A stretch of DNA of 64,000 nt from MWBF01 sp040772005. GTDB lineage: Bacteria > Chloroflexota > Anaerolineae > CG2-30-64-16. Under the pieces are notes generated by a model, which searched no databases, was not told the DNA's origin, and saw nothing but the letters and a program-made list of their open reading frames with translations. Positions 1 through 7,143 of the stretch are shown here, piece after piece (position 1 is the first letter of the stretch; every line of letters starts with the position of its first letter). The stretch lies in contig JAXGYZ010000003.1 in assembly GCA_040772005.1 (NCBI GenBank), forward strand, positions 310,001 to 374,000, in the 5' to 3' direction. A program made the translations under genes and the position numbers.

Positions 1-671
1 AGCAGGTCGATCTCGCCGCCCACGCATTCGGCGTGGATGATGTGGTCGGGGAACATCTCGATGTGCATGAGCTGGTACTTCGAGTCGTCGAAGCGTTCCT
101 CGAGCGTCGTGCCATACTTGCGCTGGAAGTGCGCGTTCGCCTCTTTGGCCTGCCGCGGCATCCACTGGCGGATGATGGTGTTCATCGGGTGGTCGGCGCT
201 GCCGCAGTCCACGCCGATCCAGCGGAGCTTCTTCTGCTTGGCCCAGAGCGAGAACTCGCGATCCGGCCCGGGGTGCTTGACCATGTAGCGAATCTCATCT
301 GCGGTGGGATGATCCCAGCCGAAGTGATGATAGCCGGTGTGGATGATGAGGATATCGCCCTCGCGGACCTCCACACGCTCCTCGATCATCTCTGAGGTGT
401 AGATGTCGTAGTCGCCGCAGACGTCCGAAAGGTCCACGACCGCCGCAGGCGCGACCAGGAAATCCATATCCAGGCTGGCAATGTCCTTGCCCGCGGTGAA
501 GAAGTGGATTTCCCCGTCGAGGTGCGTGCCGAGGTGGTTGGAGTGGGTGACGACCTGGCCGTTGGCGCCGTTCGGGGCCAGCCGTTTGAAGTACTTGACT
601 TGCAGCGGCTCGTAGGTGGGCCAGGGCGGCGTCGCGATGCCCAGCGGGATGGTGAGATCAAGGATCTTCAT
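1..671 (-). CDS. Cyclase-family hydrolase (kynurenine formamidase-like), 3' end cut by window
   Basis: The minus-strand frame stays open from an ATG at 671 to the window edge, so about 223 codons are visible and the C-terminus is missing. The protein begins MKILDLTIPLGIATPPWPTY and carries HLGTHLDGEIHF at about residues 47-58, the metal-binding HxGTHxDxxxHF signature of the cyclase family (PF04199), which includes arylformamidases and isatin hydrolase. A second family-typical segment, GDILIIHTGYH, follows near residue 106. The family hydrolyses cyclic or formyl amides using a divalent metal in the cytoplasm. The start is supported by an AGGAGG about 10 bases upstream. Such genes are often found beside FdrA and DUF1116 genes, both present in this window. 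The substrate cannot be told from sequence. Confidence 0.88.
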   Translation of the reverse strand, partial: MKILDLTIPLGIATPPWPTYEPLQVKYFKRLAPNGANGQVVTHSNHLGTHLDGEIHFFTAGKDIASLDMDFLVAPAAVVDLSDVCGDYDIYTSEMIEERVEVREGDILIIHTGYHHFGWDHPTADEIRYMVKHPGPDREFSLWAKQKKLRWIGVDCGSADHPMNTIIRQWMPRQAKEANAHFQRKYGTTLEERFDDSKYQLMHIEMFPDHIIHAECVGGEIDL

Positions 672-750
672 GGGAAGGAAGCCTCCTCAGGTGGGGTGGG
701 TAATGACGTAATAACTGTAGGGGCCAACCTGTGTGTCGGCCCAGCCCGAA

Positions 751-1956
751 TCAGCGCGATCCGAAATCAGCGATGACGTAATAGCCCCAGCCGCCCTTGG
801 CGATGCCGATGCCGATCTCGGTATAGCGCGTCCAGAGGATGTTGCGGCGATGGGGATCGGCGCCCGGCGGTTCGTTCCACCACATATCGAACGCGCTGCC
901 GACGCTGCGGGAGTTGGCCCAGTTCTCGCTCTGCGTGGCGGCCGGATAGCCGGCGCGCGCGAGCCGTTCCGGCAGCCGTGCGCCGTCGGACCCGACATGG
1001 CTGCCCTTGTTGCGCGCCGCGCAGTCGTTGGCGTGGGCCTGTGCGGCTGCGGCCAGCTCTGCATTCCAGGCCAGCGGGTGAATGCCGTTGGCGGCACGCT
1101 TCTCATTGATCTGGGCGAGCAGGTGGTTGGCAGCATCGACGAACTCGGCGGGCATGCCCGCGGGTGCAGGTGCAGGGGGCGCGGCTTCAGGTGCGGGTGG
1201 CTGGTCTGCCGGTGGCTGGTCGGCTGGGGCTGCATCAGCAGCCACGGCTGCATCAGCAGCCACGGCTGCATCAGCAGCCACGGCTGCATCAGCAGCTACC
1301 GGCGCGGCGACCGGGTGCACGCCGGGAACTGCCAACACCTGGCCCGTGCGCAGCAGCTTCGGGTCCACGCCGGGGTTGGCTGCGGTGAGGCTGTCGACCG
1401 AAATGCCGAAGTCCGCGGCGATGGTCCAGAGGGTGTCGTTCTGCCGGACGGTATAGGGGGTGCTGGCGGCGACAGGCGCGGCTCCTTCCGCACCTCCTTC
1501 CGCGCCTGGGATGACGAGCACCTGCCCATTCTGGAGGCGCTGCGGGTCCACGCCGGGATTGGCCGCCATCAGCGCGTTGACCGAGATGCCGTAGCCCATC
1601 GCGATGTCCCACAGCGTGTCGTTGGGACTGACCGTGTAGGTCGCACCGCCGGTCAGCGTTGCCGGTGCGCTCTCATAACCCGGAATGACCAGGACCTGCC
1701 CCTTCTGCAGGCGTTTGGGATCGAGTGCGGGATTGGCAGCCTGAAGCGCATCGACGGAGATGTCGTGCGCGACGGCAATAGCCCAAAGCGTGTCGTTGGC
1801 CTTGACCGTGTAAGTGAAATCAGCGGTTGGAGCAGTGGCTTTGGACGCCAGCGACCCCACCGGATCAGCATACGCTGCGGCAGGGGCCAGAAAAACCAGA
1901 TTTGTGAGGAGGAGCACGCGGAACAGCAAGGATTTTCGATTGTCGTTTGTGTGCAT
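751..1956 (-). CDS. Exported LysM-repeat protein with C-terminal CAP/SCP domain
   Basis: The protein has 401 residues. A signal peptide (hydrophobic stretch about residues 8-28, ending AAAYADP) is followed by three LysM repeats, each opening like YTVKANDTLWAIA, YTVSPNDTLWDIA or YTVRQNDTLWTIA, which bind peptidoglycan or related glycans. An Ala/Pro-rich linker with a six-residue tandem repeat leads to a CAP (YkwD-like SCP/PR1) domain at about 265-401 with the family motif GSHVGSDGA and the closing GYYVIADFG. The domain order LysM-CAP is common in spore or envelope proteins; a role at the cell wall is inferred. No Shine-Dalgarno sequence precedes the ATG, but a promoter lies so close that the message may be leaderless. 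It stands alone between unrelated genes. Confidence 0.9.
   Translation of the reverse strand: MHTNDNRKSLLFRVLLLTNLVFLAPAAAYADPVGSLASKATAPTADFTYTVKANDTLWAIAVAHDISVDALQAANPALDPKRLQKGQVLVIPGYESAPATLTGGATYTVSPNDTLWDIAMGYGISVNALMAANPGVDPQRLQNGQVLVIPGAEGGAEGAAPVAASTPYTVRQNDTLWTIAADFGISVDSLTAANPGVDPKLLRTGQVLAVPGVHPVAAPVAADAAVAADAAVAADAAVAADAAPADQPPADQPPAPEAAPPAPAPAGMPAEFVDAANHLLAQINEKRAANGIHPLAWNAELAAAAQAHANDCAARNKGSHVGSDGARLPERLARAGYPAATQSENWANSRSVGSAFDMWWNEPPGADPHRRNILWTRYTEIGIGIAKGGWGYYVIADFGSR
1232..1298 (-). repeat. 18-bp in-frame tandem repeat in LysM-CAP linker
   Basis: The unit GCATCAGCAGCCACGGCT (plus strand) occurs three times in full and a fourth time in part. It encodes alternating Ala/Val/Asp hexapeptides (AAVAAD) on the minus strand between the third LysM and the CAP domain. 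Nearly identical copies suggest recent slippage, so linker length probably varies between strains. Confidence 0.9.
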
Positions 1957-1962
1957 ATGCGC

Positions 1963-1991
1963 TATATATCATGAGTTCCGCGACCGCGCAA
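1963..1991 (-). promoter_or_regulatory. Putative leaderless promoter of the LysM-CAP gene
   Basis: On the minus strand a TTGCGC (1986-1991) is separated by 17 bases from TATATA (1963-1968), which is only six bases from the ATG at 1956. This spacing would put the transcription start at or next to the start codon, which fits the absence of a Shine-Dalgarno sequence. It is a pattern match only. Confidence 0.45.
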
Positions 1992-1993
1992 AT

Positions 1994-2231
1994 GTGACAA
2001 GGTGACGGGGTGACAAGGTGAAGAGGAGAACAGGAGAACAGGTGAACAGATGAACAGGTGAAGAGATGATGAGGGGAGGAGCTTGCATCCTCAGATGCAA
2101 GCGGCCCACGAGCGACGAGAGAGCACTGGAGTCGAGGCTTTAGCCGGTTTGGGAGTGAGCCGGCGTTCACAGTGTAACCGGCTGAAGCTTCGATTCCACA
2201 TCACCTTGTCACCTCGTCACCCCATCACCTT
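1994..2231. repeat. Composite dispersed repeat, copy A
   Basis: This spacer carries three modules. First come GGTGACAA/GGTGAACA-type short words (1996-2070). Next is the hairpin GCTTGCATC-CTCA-GATGCAAGC (2081-2102). Third is an inverted repeat from GGAGTCGAGGC to GAAGCTTCGATTCC (2128-2197), followed by more TCACC words. The same modules in the opposite orientation occur at 20739-21069, and the third module again at 22951-23020. No gene is seen here. Confidence 0.85.
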
Positions 2232-2232
2232 G

Positions 2233-3627
2233 TCATAAGTACTTCAGCGCTTCGAACGCGGCGGCGAAGCACCCCGACGGCGCGGACACCAGCCCGGCCC
2301 CGACCATGCCCAAGCCGGGCTCGCGGTGCGCAATGCCCGTGTTCAGGCGCGGGGTGATGCCGGTGCGCATGACCTTGCGCACGTCGATGCCGGCGGGCGT
2401 CCCCCGGAAGTTGAGCGCGGGCAGCGTGAACGCAGGGTGCTCGCCCTGCGTGATCTCGTACATCTCCAGCGTCGCGTTCAGCGCGTCCGCGGGCGTGCCG
2501 CCCACGAACTTGACGATGGCCGGCGCGCCCGCCAGCGCGAACGCGCCGATGCCGCCCGTCTCGGTGATCGCGCTGTCACCGATGTCGGGGTTGGCGTCCG
2601 CGGCCGTGAAGCCCGGCAGCCACAGGCCGTCTACCAGGGGCGCGGGCGCGGTGAACCAGCGGTCGCCCGTCGCGCTGACACGGATGCCCCAGTCTGTCCC
2701 GTTGCGCGCCATCGTGGTGACGAGCGTGCAGCCGGGGATGCCCTCCGCGGGCATGAGCATCGCCTTCATCGCAGGCATCGAGAGGTTGAGATAGAAGTGG
2801 TCGTTGCCGTCGATGAAGCGCAATACATCCGCAACCGCCGCACGATCCGCCACCGCCTGCACCAGGGCGGGTGCGATGGCCCGGATGAACAGGGAAGTGC
2901 CCGCCTTGTTGCGGTTGTGACACTCATCGGCCATGTGCAGCGCCTGGGCCGTCATGCTGCGCAGGTCGATGGGGCCGCTCACCTCCAGCGCCGCGGCCAG
3001 CGCCGGGTACAGCACCGCGTCCATCCATTTGAGCCGCTGGATGACCTCTGGGCCGTATGCGCCGTAGCGCAGCACCTTGCCCAGCCCCTCGTTCTGCGTC
3101 GCATAGGCCAGGTTGCCGAAGGTCTCGTTGCGGATGATGAACACGGGCATGGACGGGCTGATGATGCCGGCCATCGGGCCGACCGCGCCGTAATGGTGGC
3201 ACGGCGCGAACTCGATCTCGCCCGACGCGGCCAGCGCCGCGGCCTCTTCCGGCGTCCCGGCCAGCCCCTCGTAGATGAGCGCGCCCATGACGGCCCCGCG
3301 CGTGGGTCCGCACATGCGCGCCCACTCGATGGGCGGGCCGCTGTGGGTGATGAGCAGGCGGCCGCGCACGGGCGCAAAGCCGGGGATGACGTCGGCCGCG
3401 CGGCCCATGCCGACCAGCAGCGGCCGGCCCGTCGTGATGCGCCCGAACGCCTCCGCGTTGGCCGCTTCGATGTCCACGCCGGATGCCGTGTGCGTCAGCT
3501 CCGCATAGCCCTCCAGCGGCGGCCGCCATTCGACGGCAACCGGGTCCGCGCCCTGCGCGGCCATGCTGTCATGGAACGATTCCAGGCCGATGTTGATAGG
3601 GCGAAGAGGTTGGTTGAATAAGTCCAT
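2233..3627 (-). CDS. DUF1116 family protein (AllG/YlbE-like)
   Basis: The protein has 464 residues, the usual length for DUF1116 proteins, with characteristic segments such as THSGPPIEWARMCGPTRGA, ECHNRNKAGTSLF and ETGGIGAFALAGAPAIVKFV. In E. coli the homologue YlbE (AllG) is reported as a subunit of oxamate carbamoyltransferase together with FdrA (AllF) and YlbF (AllH). An FdrA homologue is at 11884-13485, but no DUF2877/AllH or carbamate kinase gene is visible here. The ATG follows GGGGGAAACAGC. It is divergent from mazE across a 76-base spacer containing the mazEF promoter and operator, so its own transcription could be affected by that operator. Carbamoyl-transfer function is an inference from homology. 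Confidence 0.85.
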   Translation of the reverse strand: MDLFNQPLRPINIGLESFHDSMAAQGADPVAVEWRPPLEGYAELTHTASGVDIEAANAEAFGRITTGRPLLVGMGRAADVIPGFAPVRGRLLITHSGPPIEWARMCGPTRGAVMGALIYEGLAGTPEEAAALAASGEIEFAPCHHYGAVGPMAGIISPSMPVFIIRNETFGNLAYATQNEGLGKVLRYGAYGPEVIQRLKWMDAVLYPALAAALEVSGPIDLRSMTAQALHMADECHNRNKAGTSLFIRAIAPALVQAVADRAAVADVLRFIDGNDHFYLNLSMPAMKAMLMPAEGIPGCTLVTTMARNGTDWGIRVSATGDRWFTAPAPLVDGLWLPGFTAADANPDIGDSAITETGGIGAFALAGAPAIVKFVGGTPADALNATLEMYEITQGEHPAFTLPALNFRGTPAGIDVRKVMRTGITPRLNTGIAHREPGLGMVGAGLVSAPSGCFAAAFEALKYL

Positions 3628-3639
3628 GCTGTTTCCCCC

Positions 3640-3690
3640 TTGACACGCACGATCCTGCGGTCTATACTTGCAGTATAGATGCGAGTATAG
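3640..3690 (+). promoter_or_regulatory. mazEF promoter with overlapping palindromic operator
   Basis: TTGACA (3640-3645), a 17-base spacer and TATACT (3663-3668) form a near-consensus sigma-70 promoter. The perfect inverted repeat CTATACT-TGC-AGTATAG (3662-3678) covers the -10 box, and a further GTATAG half-site at 3685-3690 continues it. This is the expected layout for autorepression by a ribbon-helix-helix antitoxin bound alone or with its toxin. The promoter also settles the mazE start, since an upstream ATG at 3668 would lie before the transcription start. Confidence 0.75.
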
Positions 3691-3703
3691 ATTGAGGTGC
3701 TAT

Positions 3704-3979
3704 ATGACAGTTCATTCCACCAAAGTGATGATTACGCTGCCGCCGGCGCTGCTTGCGGATATCGACGAGCAGGCTGCCCAGCACCAGACCAGCCGCAGCG
3801 GCCTGATCCGGCTGGTGCTGGAGCGCTACCTCGCTGAACAACGGCGGTCTGCCCTGCGAGAGCAGCTCAAGGAAGGTTATATCGTCAACTACGAGCGCGA
3901 TCGGCAGATTGCGGAGGAGTTCGCGCACGCAGATTACGAAGCCACCGTTCACAACGCGCCCTGGGATGAGGAGGCGTAA
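3704..3979 (+). CDS. mazE: MazE-like ribbon-helix-helix antitoxin
   Basis: The protein has 91 residues. The N-terminal segment STKVMITLPPALLADIDEQA followed by SGLIRLVLERYL is a ribbon-helix-helix (CopG/MetJ type) DNA-binding fold, about residues 4-45. The charged C-terminal tail (REQLKEGY to NAPWDEEA) is the likely toxin-binding extension. GAGGTG precedes the ATG at a good distance. The gene is four bases upstream of the mazF start, so the two are co-transcribed and probably translationally coupled. The overlapping palindrome in the promoter is its predicted binding site. The protein is expected to neutralise MazF and repress the operon. Confidence 0.88.
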   Translation: MTVHSTKVMITLPPALLADIDEQAAQHQTSRSGLIRLVLERYLAEQRRSALREQLKEGYIVNYERDRQIAEEFAHADYEATVHNAPWDEEA

Positions 3980-3983
3980 CGCA

Positions 3984-4340
3984 ATGGCCCGCCAGTGCCG
4001 TCGTGGTGAAATCTACTTTGCTGACCTCAATCCCGTCATCGGCCACGAACAGGGCGGCCGCCGTCCCGTCCTTGTCATCCAGAACGACACGGGCAATCGT
4101 TACGCCTCCACAACGATAGTGGCGCCGTTGACCACCTCGCTCAGTGAGCGCGTTTATCCTACCGAAGTGCGTGTCCCTGCCGGTGAAGGCGGCCTGCCCG
4201 CCGCGTCATCGGTCCTGCTCAGCCAGGTCAAGACGATCGACAAGGACCGCCTCGATCGGCGGGTCGGCCAGCTCGGTTCCTCGCTGATGCAGCAGGTGGA
4301 CCGCGCGCTGATGATCAGCCTGGGACTGACAGACATATAA
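3984..4340 (+). CDS. mazF: MazF/PemK-family endoribonuclease toxin
   Basis: The protein has 118 residues, normal for MazF. It shows the N-terminal RRGEIYFADLNPVIGHEQGG segment with the conserved R-R-P-V-L-V strand, then TTIVAPLTT and VLLSQVKTIDKDRL, all hallmarks of the MazF/CcdB fold. MazF proteins cleave single-stranded RNA at short sequence motifs and arrest growth when the antitoxin is lost. The ATG at 3984 follows GGAGG located in the end of mazE, four bases after its stop. Whether this copy acts as a stability module or a stress/defence element is not evident from the sequence. Confidence 0.92.
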   Translation: MARQCRRGEIYFADLNPVIGHEQGGRRPVLVIQNDTGNRYASTTIVAPLTTSLSERVYPTEVRVPAGEGGLPAASSVLLSQVKTIDKDRLDRRVGQLGSSLMQQVDRALMISLGLTDI

Positions 4341-4365
4341 GCGGCTGCCAACGGCGCGCGACAAC

Positions 4366-5565
4366 TCACCCTCCAAGCACCGCTGCGAACTGCTCCAGCG
4401 CCCAGTCCAGCTCCTCGCGCGTGATGACGAGCGGCGGCGCGATGCGGATGACGTGGGCGTGCGTCTCCTTGCAGAGCACCCCGCGCCGCATCAGCGCCTC
4501 GCAGAAGCGCCGCGCGCCGCCCGCTTCAGGACGCAGCTCCACGCCTACAAGCAGCCCCTTGCCGCGCACTTCCTTGATGTGCGGACTGTGGAGCTTGCGC
4601 AGCTCGGCCATCAGGTAGTCGCCCTGCACCGCGGCGTTCCCGATCATCCCTTCCTCGACCAGCACGTGCAGCGCCATGCGCGCGACCGCGCACGCCAGGG
4701 GGTTGCCGCCGAACGTGCTGCCGTGGTCGCCCGGCTGGAAGACGCCCAGCACTTCTTTGTTGGAGAGCACCGCAGAGACAGGGTAGAACCCGCCCGACAG
4801 CGCCTTGCCGATCATGGTCAGGTCGGCCTCGATGCCGTCGTGCTCCTCGGCCAGCAGCTTGCCCGTGCGGCCGAGGCCGGTCTGAATTTCGTCGGTGACG
4901 AGCGCGATGTCATGTGCAGTGCAGATGCGCCGCACATCGCGGAGATAGCCCGCGGGCGGGACGATGATGCCGGCCTCGCCCTGGATGGGTTCGACCATGA
5001 ACGCGACCGTGTTGGGCGTGATGGCGTCTTCGAGCGCCTGCGCGTCGCCGAAGGGGATGATCCTGAAGCCCGGGGTGAACGGCGCATAGCCGTCGCGGTA
5101 CTGCGCCTCGGTGCTGAATCCGACGATGGTCACGGTGCGCCCGTGGAAGTTATTCTCGCAGACGATGATCTCGGCCTGGCCGTCGGGCACGCCCTTGACC
5201 TTGTAGCCCCACTTGCGCACCGCCTTGATGCACGACTCGACGGCCTCCGCGCCGCTGTTCATCGGCAGCGCGGTGTGCGAGTGCGTCAGTTCGCAGAGCT
5301 CCTGGTAGAACAGCCCGAGCTGGTCGTTGCGGAACGCGCGCGAGGTGAGCGTGAGCCGGCCGGCCTGCTCCTGCATGACCTGGACGATCTTGGGATGGCA
5401 GTGGCCCTGGTTGACCGCGGAGTAGGCGGAGAGGCAGTCCATGTAGCGGTTGCCTGCCACGTCCCACACCCACACGCCCTGCCCGCGCGTCAGCACGACG
5501 TCGAGCGGCTTGTAGTTGGTGGCGCCATACTTGGCTTCGAGCGCGATGTAGTCCTGCGTGTTCAC
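4366..5565 (-). CDS. rocD: Ornithine aminotransferase (ornithine--oxo-acid transaminase)
   Basis: The protein has 399 residues and aligns over its whole length with class III PLP aminotransferases of the RocD/OAT type: YGATNYKPLDVVLTRGQGVW at the N-terminus, MNSGAEAVE, FHGRTVTIVGFS, VEPIQGEAGI, TDEIQTGLGRTGK and the PLP-lysine segment MIGKALSGGFYPVSAVLSN. It interconverts ornithine plus 2-oxoglutarate with glutamate semialdehyde plus glutamate in the cytoplasm, linking arginine breakdown to proline and glutamate. The start is a GTG preceded by AAGGGGG five bases away. It is monocistronic in appearance, convergent with mazF. Its presence near DUF1116/FdrA hints at nitrogen or carbamoyl metabolism but no operon links them. 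Confidence 0.93.
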   Translation of the reverse strand: MNTQDYIALEAKYGATNYKPLDVVLTRGQGVWVWDVAGNRYMDCLSAYSAVNQGHCHPKIVQVMQEQAGRLTLTSRAFRNDQLGLFYQELCELTHSHTALPMNSGAEAVESCIKAVRKWGYKVKGVPDGQAEIIVCENNFHGRTVTIVGFSTEAQYRDGYAPFTPGFRIIPFGDAQALEDAITPNTVAFMVEPIQGEAGIIVPPAGYLRDVRRICTAHDIALVTDEIQTGLGRTGKLLAEEHDGIEADLTMIGKALSGGFYPVSAVLSNKEVLGVFQPGDHGSTFGGNPLACAVARMALHVLVEEGMIGNAAVQGDYLMAELRKLHSPHIKEVRGKGLLVGVELRPEAGGARRFCEALMRRGVLCKETHAHVIRIAPPLVITREELDWALEQFAAVLGG

Positions 5566-5645
5566 GATGACCCCCTTGTCAGTGGTGGGCGCAGTTTAGC
5601 ACGGGACAGGGGTTTATGACAAGAGGGATACGGAAGGCGGTTTCG

Positions 5646-5710
5646 GACAGGATTGACAGGATTCACAGGATTTGAACCACGTAATCCTGTGAATCCTGTC
5701 AATCCTGTCC
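5646..5710. repeat. Inverted repeat of ACAGGATT words
   Basis: Three direct 9-base words of the type ACAGGATTG/C on the left are matched by their complements (AATCCTGTG, AATCCTGTC) on the right, with an unpaired centre GAACCACG. It could fold into a long hairpin between rocD and the anti-sigma-like gene. It belongs to the word-type dispersed repeats also seen at 13507, 16447 and 18109. Confidence 0.8.
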
Positions 5711-5739
5711 ATGCCTACGGGTCCTGTGGCGGCGCAACC

Positions 5740-6456
5740 TTACCGGAGTGACTCTGCCATCTGTACCAGGTCGGTAGCGGTAACGTATTGCTCCATTCCC
5801 ATCAGCATGTAGCCCTGTTCATCATCCGTCCAGAGCAGGCTGATCAGCGCGTCCCGCCCCCAGGTTCTTGTATTGGCATTCCACGCTCCGTTCACGAGGG
5901 CCGCCGGTTTGCCGTTGACCTGTACCTCTTGCACGCTATCTGGCCCCACGGCCATGCCAGGCTCTCGCATGAGCGTTTCCGGCGATGCGTACGTATACAA
6001 GAACAGCCGGTTATCGTGGCCGCGCCAGGACACCATCACCATCAGGTTTTCGTCGGGTAGGTGTGTTACGCTCACTGTCGTTTCGCGCTGATACCCTTCC
6101 GGCGTCCAGGTGGGAATCTTCAGGCCGAATGGAAGGTGCTCGCGCGCTTGCTCCAGGCTCATTTGCTCGCTTGCGATGATGTTGACTGGCTCGTTGCCTC
6201 TTGGGTACTCATCCGATGCATCGAACTTGAGATTGCCAATGGTCTGGATGATACGCTGCGCGCCTGCACGCGCCACCGGTGACAGGGTCAGCGCTGTGGC
6301 TATCGGTAATACAAGGGCGAGGGTGACAACGACGGCGATCTTCAGTGTCTTTATCCCAGGCGTCTCCGTCGTTCGCTGATTCAGCTTGACGTACAGCGCG
6401 TCGCTGAACTCGCGCCGCGGGATCTCGCGAAATTCGGCCAGGAATTCCTCGTTCAT
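5740..6456 (-). CDS. Membrane-anchored anti-sigma-like protein with DUF4367-type domain
   Basis: The protein has 238 residues from the ATG at 6456. The N-terminal 40 residues are soluble (MNEEFLAEFREIPRREFSDA), one transmembrane segment lies at about 38-58 (IAVVVTLALVLPIATALTLS), and the exterior part contains a DUF4367-like module (LPFGLKIPTWTPEGY, VMVSWRG). Its start codon overlaps the stop of the upstream ECF sigma gene as ATGA, so the pair is translationally coupled. This gene order and topology are typical of an anti-sigma factor that holds its sigma at the membrane, but no zinc-binding HxxxCxxC motif is present, so the role is inferred. Confidence 0.72.
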   Translation of the reverse strand: MNEEFLAEFREIPRREFSDALYVKLNQRTTETPGIKTLKIAVVVTLALVLPIATALTLSPVARAGAQRIIQTIGNLKFDASDEYPRGNEPVNIIASEQMSLEQAREHLPFGLKIPTWTPEGYQRETTVSVTHLPDENLMVMVSWRGHDNRLFLYTYASPETLMREPGMAVGPDSVQEVQVNGKPAALVNGAWNANTRTWGRDALISLLWTDDEQGYMLMGMEQYVTATDLVQMAESLR

Positions 6457-7001
6457 GAGCTCATCTCCCACATCTGCTTGAGCTGTTGCACCGTGCGGTG
6501 CAGAATGGTCCCGACATTGGACTCGCTTAGGCCCGTCAATTGTGCGATCGCGCGATTAGTCAGGCCCGCTCCGTACTTCAGCGCAATGAGTTCGGCTTCG
6601 CGTGTGGGCAGCTCGCACAACAGCCTCGCTAACTGGCCGATGGTCTCCTCCTGTTCCACGGCGACATCCGGCGCGACACGCTTGTCAGCCTGTTCGGTCA
6701 ATTCATCGAGGGGCAGGAGCGGGCGTCTGTTGCGCCGGAGATGGTCACGGGCGACGTTGCGGGCGATGGAGAAGAGCCAGGTGGAAAAAGCTCCCAAGTT
6801 GCGACGATAGCGCATCCGGGCGCGCCATGCCTTCTCGAAGGTGGTTGCGGTGAGGTCCTCTGCGGCCGTGCTGTCGCCGGTGCGGTATCGGAAGAAGTTG
6901 TAGATGCGGGGCAACTCAGCCCGATACACCGCCTCCCAATCCACGGCGTTGGACTGTTCCCCCGCTGCACTGTGCTCAAGTGCGTTGTCCTGAACAAGCA
7001 T
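6453..7001 (-). CDS. ECF-type RNA polymerase sigma factor
   Basis: The protein has 182 residues. Region 2 spans about residues 22-90 (IYNFFRYRTGDSTAAEDLTA, STWLFSIARNVARDHLRR) and region 4 about 120-175 (LPTREAELIALKYGAGLTNR with a helix-turn-helix AQLTGLSESNVGTILHR). These features identify an extracytoplasmic-function sigma-70 factor. The ATG at 7001 is preceded by GGAAGGGG. A longer frame continues upstream but overlaps another gene and lacks sense there. Downstream and overlapping by four bases is the membrane protein likely to regulate it. The regulon is unknown. Confidence 0.9.
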   Translation of the reverse strand: MLVQDNALEHSAAGEQSNAVDWEAVYRAELPRIYNFFRYRTGDSTAAEDLTATTFEKAWRARMRYRRNLGAFSTWLFSIARNVARDHLRRNRRPLLPLDELTEQADKRVAPDVAVEQEETIGQLARLLCELPTREAELIALKYGAGLTNRAIAQLTGLSESNVGTILHRTVQQLKQMWEMSS

Positions 7002-7022
7002 TGCGCCACCCCTTCCTACTGC

Positions 7023-7028
7023 ATTATA
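7023..7028 (-). promoter_or_regulatory. Possible -10 box for the ECF sigma operon
   Basis: TATAAT reads on the minus strand 22 bases before the sigma-factor start codon. No good -35 is seen 16-18 bases further upstream, so activity may depend on another factor or an extended element. Confidence 0.35.
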
Positions 7029-7143
7029 CGAGGGGCGGCGCAATGTATCACACTCCGGACCTCTTCGGCATCTCAAACGACGGAGTGTAGAAATCTGTGC
7101 TCGGGCGAAGCTGCCGCCTCGCCCAGAAGGTGGGTTCCTTCTA

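Noticed and set aside
2326..3621. Long plus-strand open frame opposite the DUF1116 gene
   Set aside because: Its composition is Arg/His-rich with no domain, and it is exactly antisense to a well-conserved family; GC-rich genes commonly leave such shadows.
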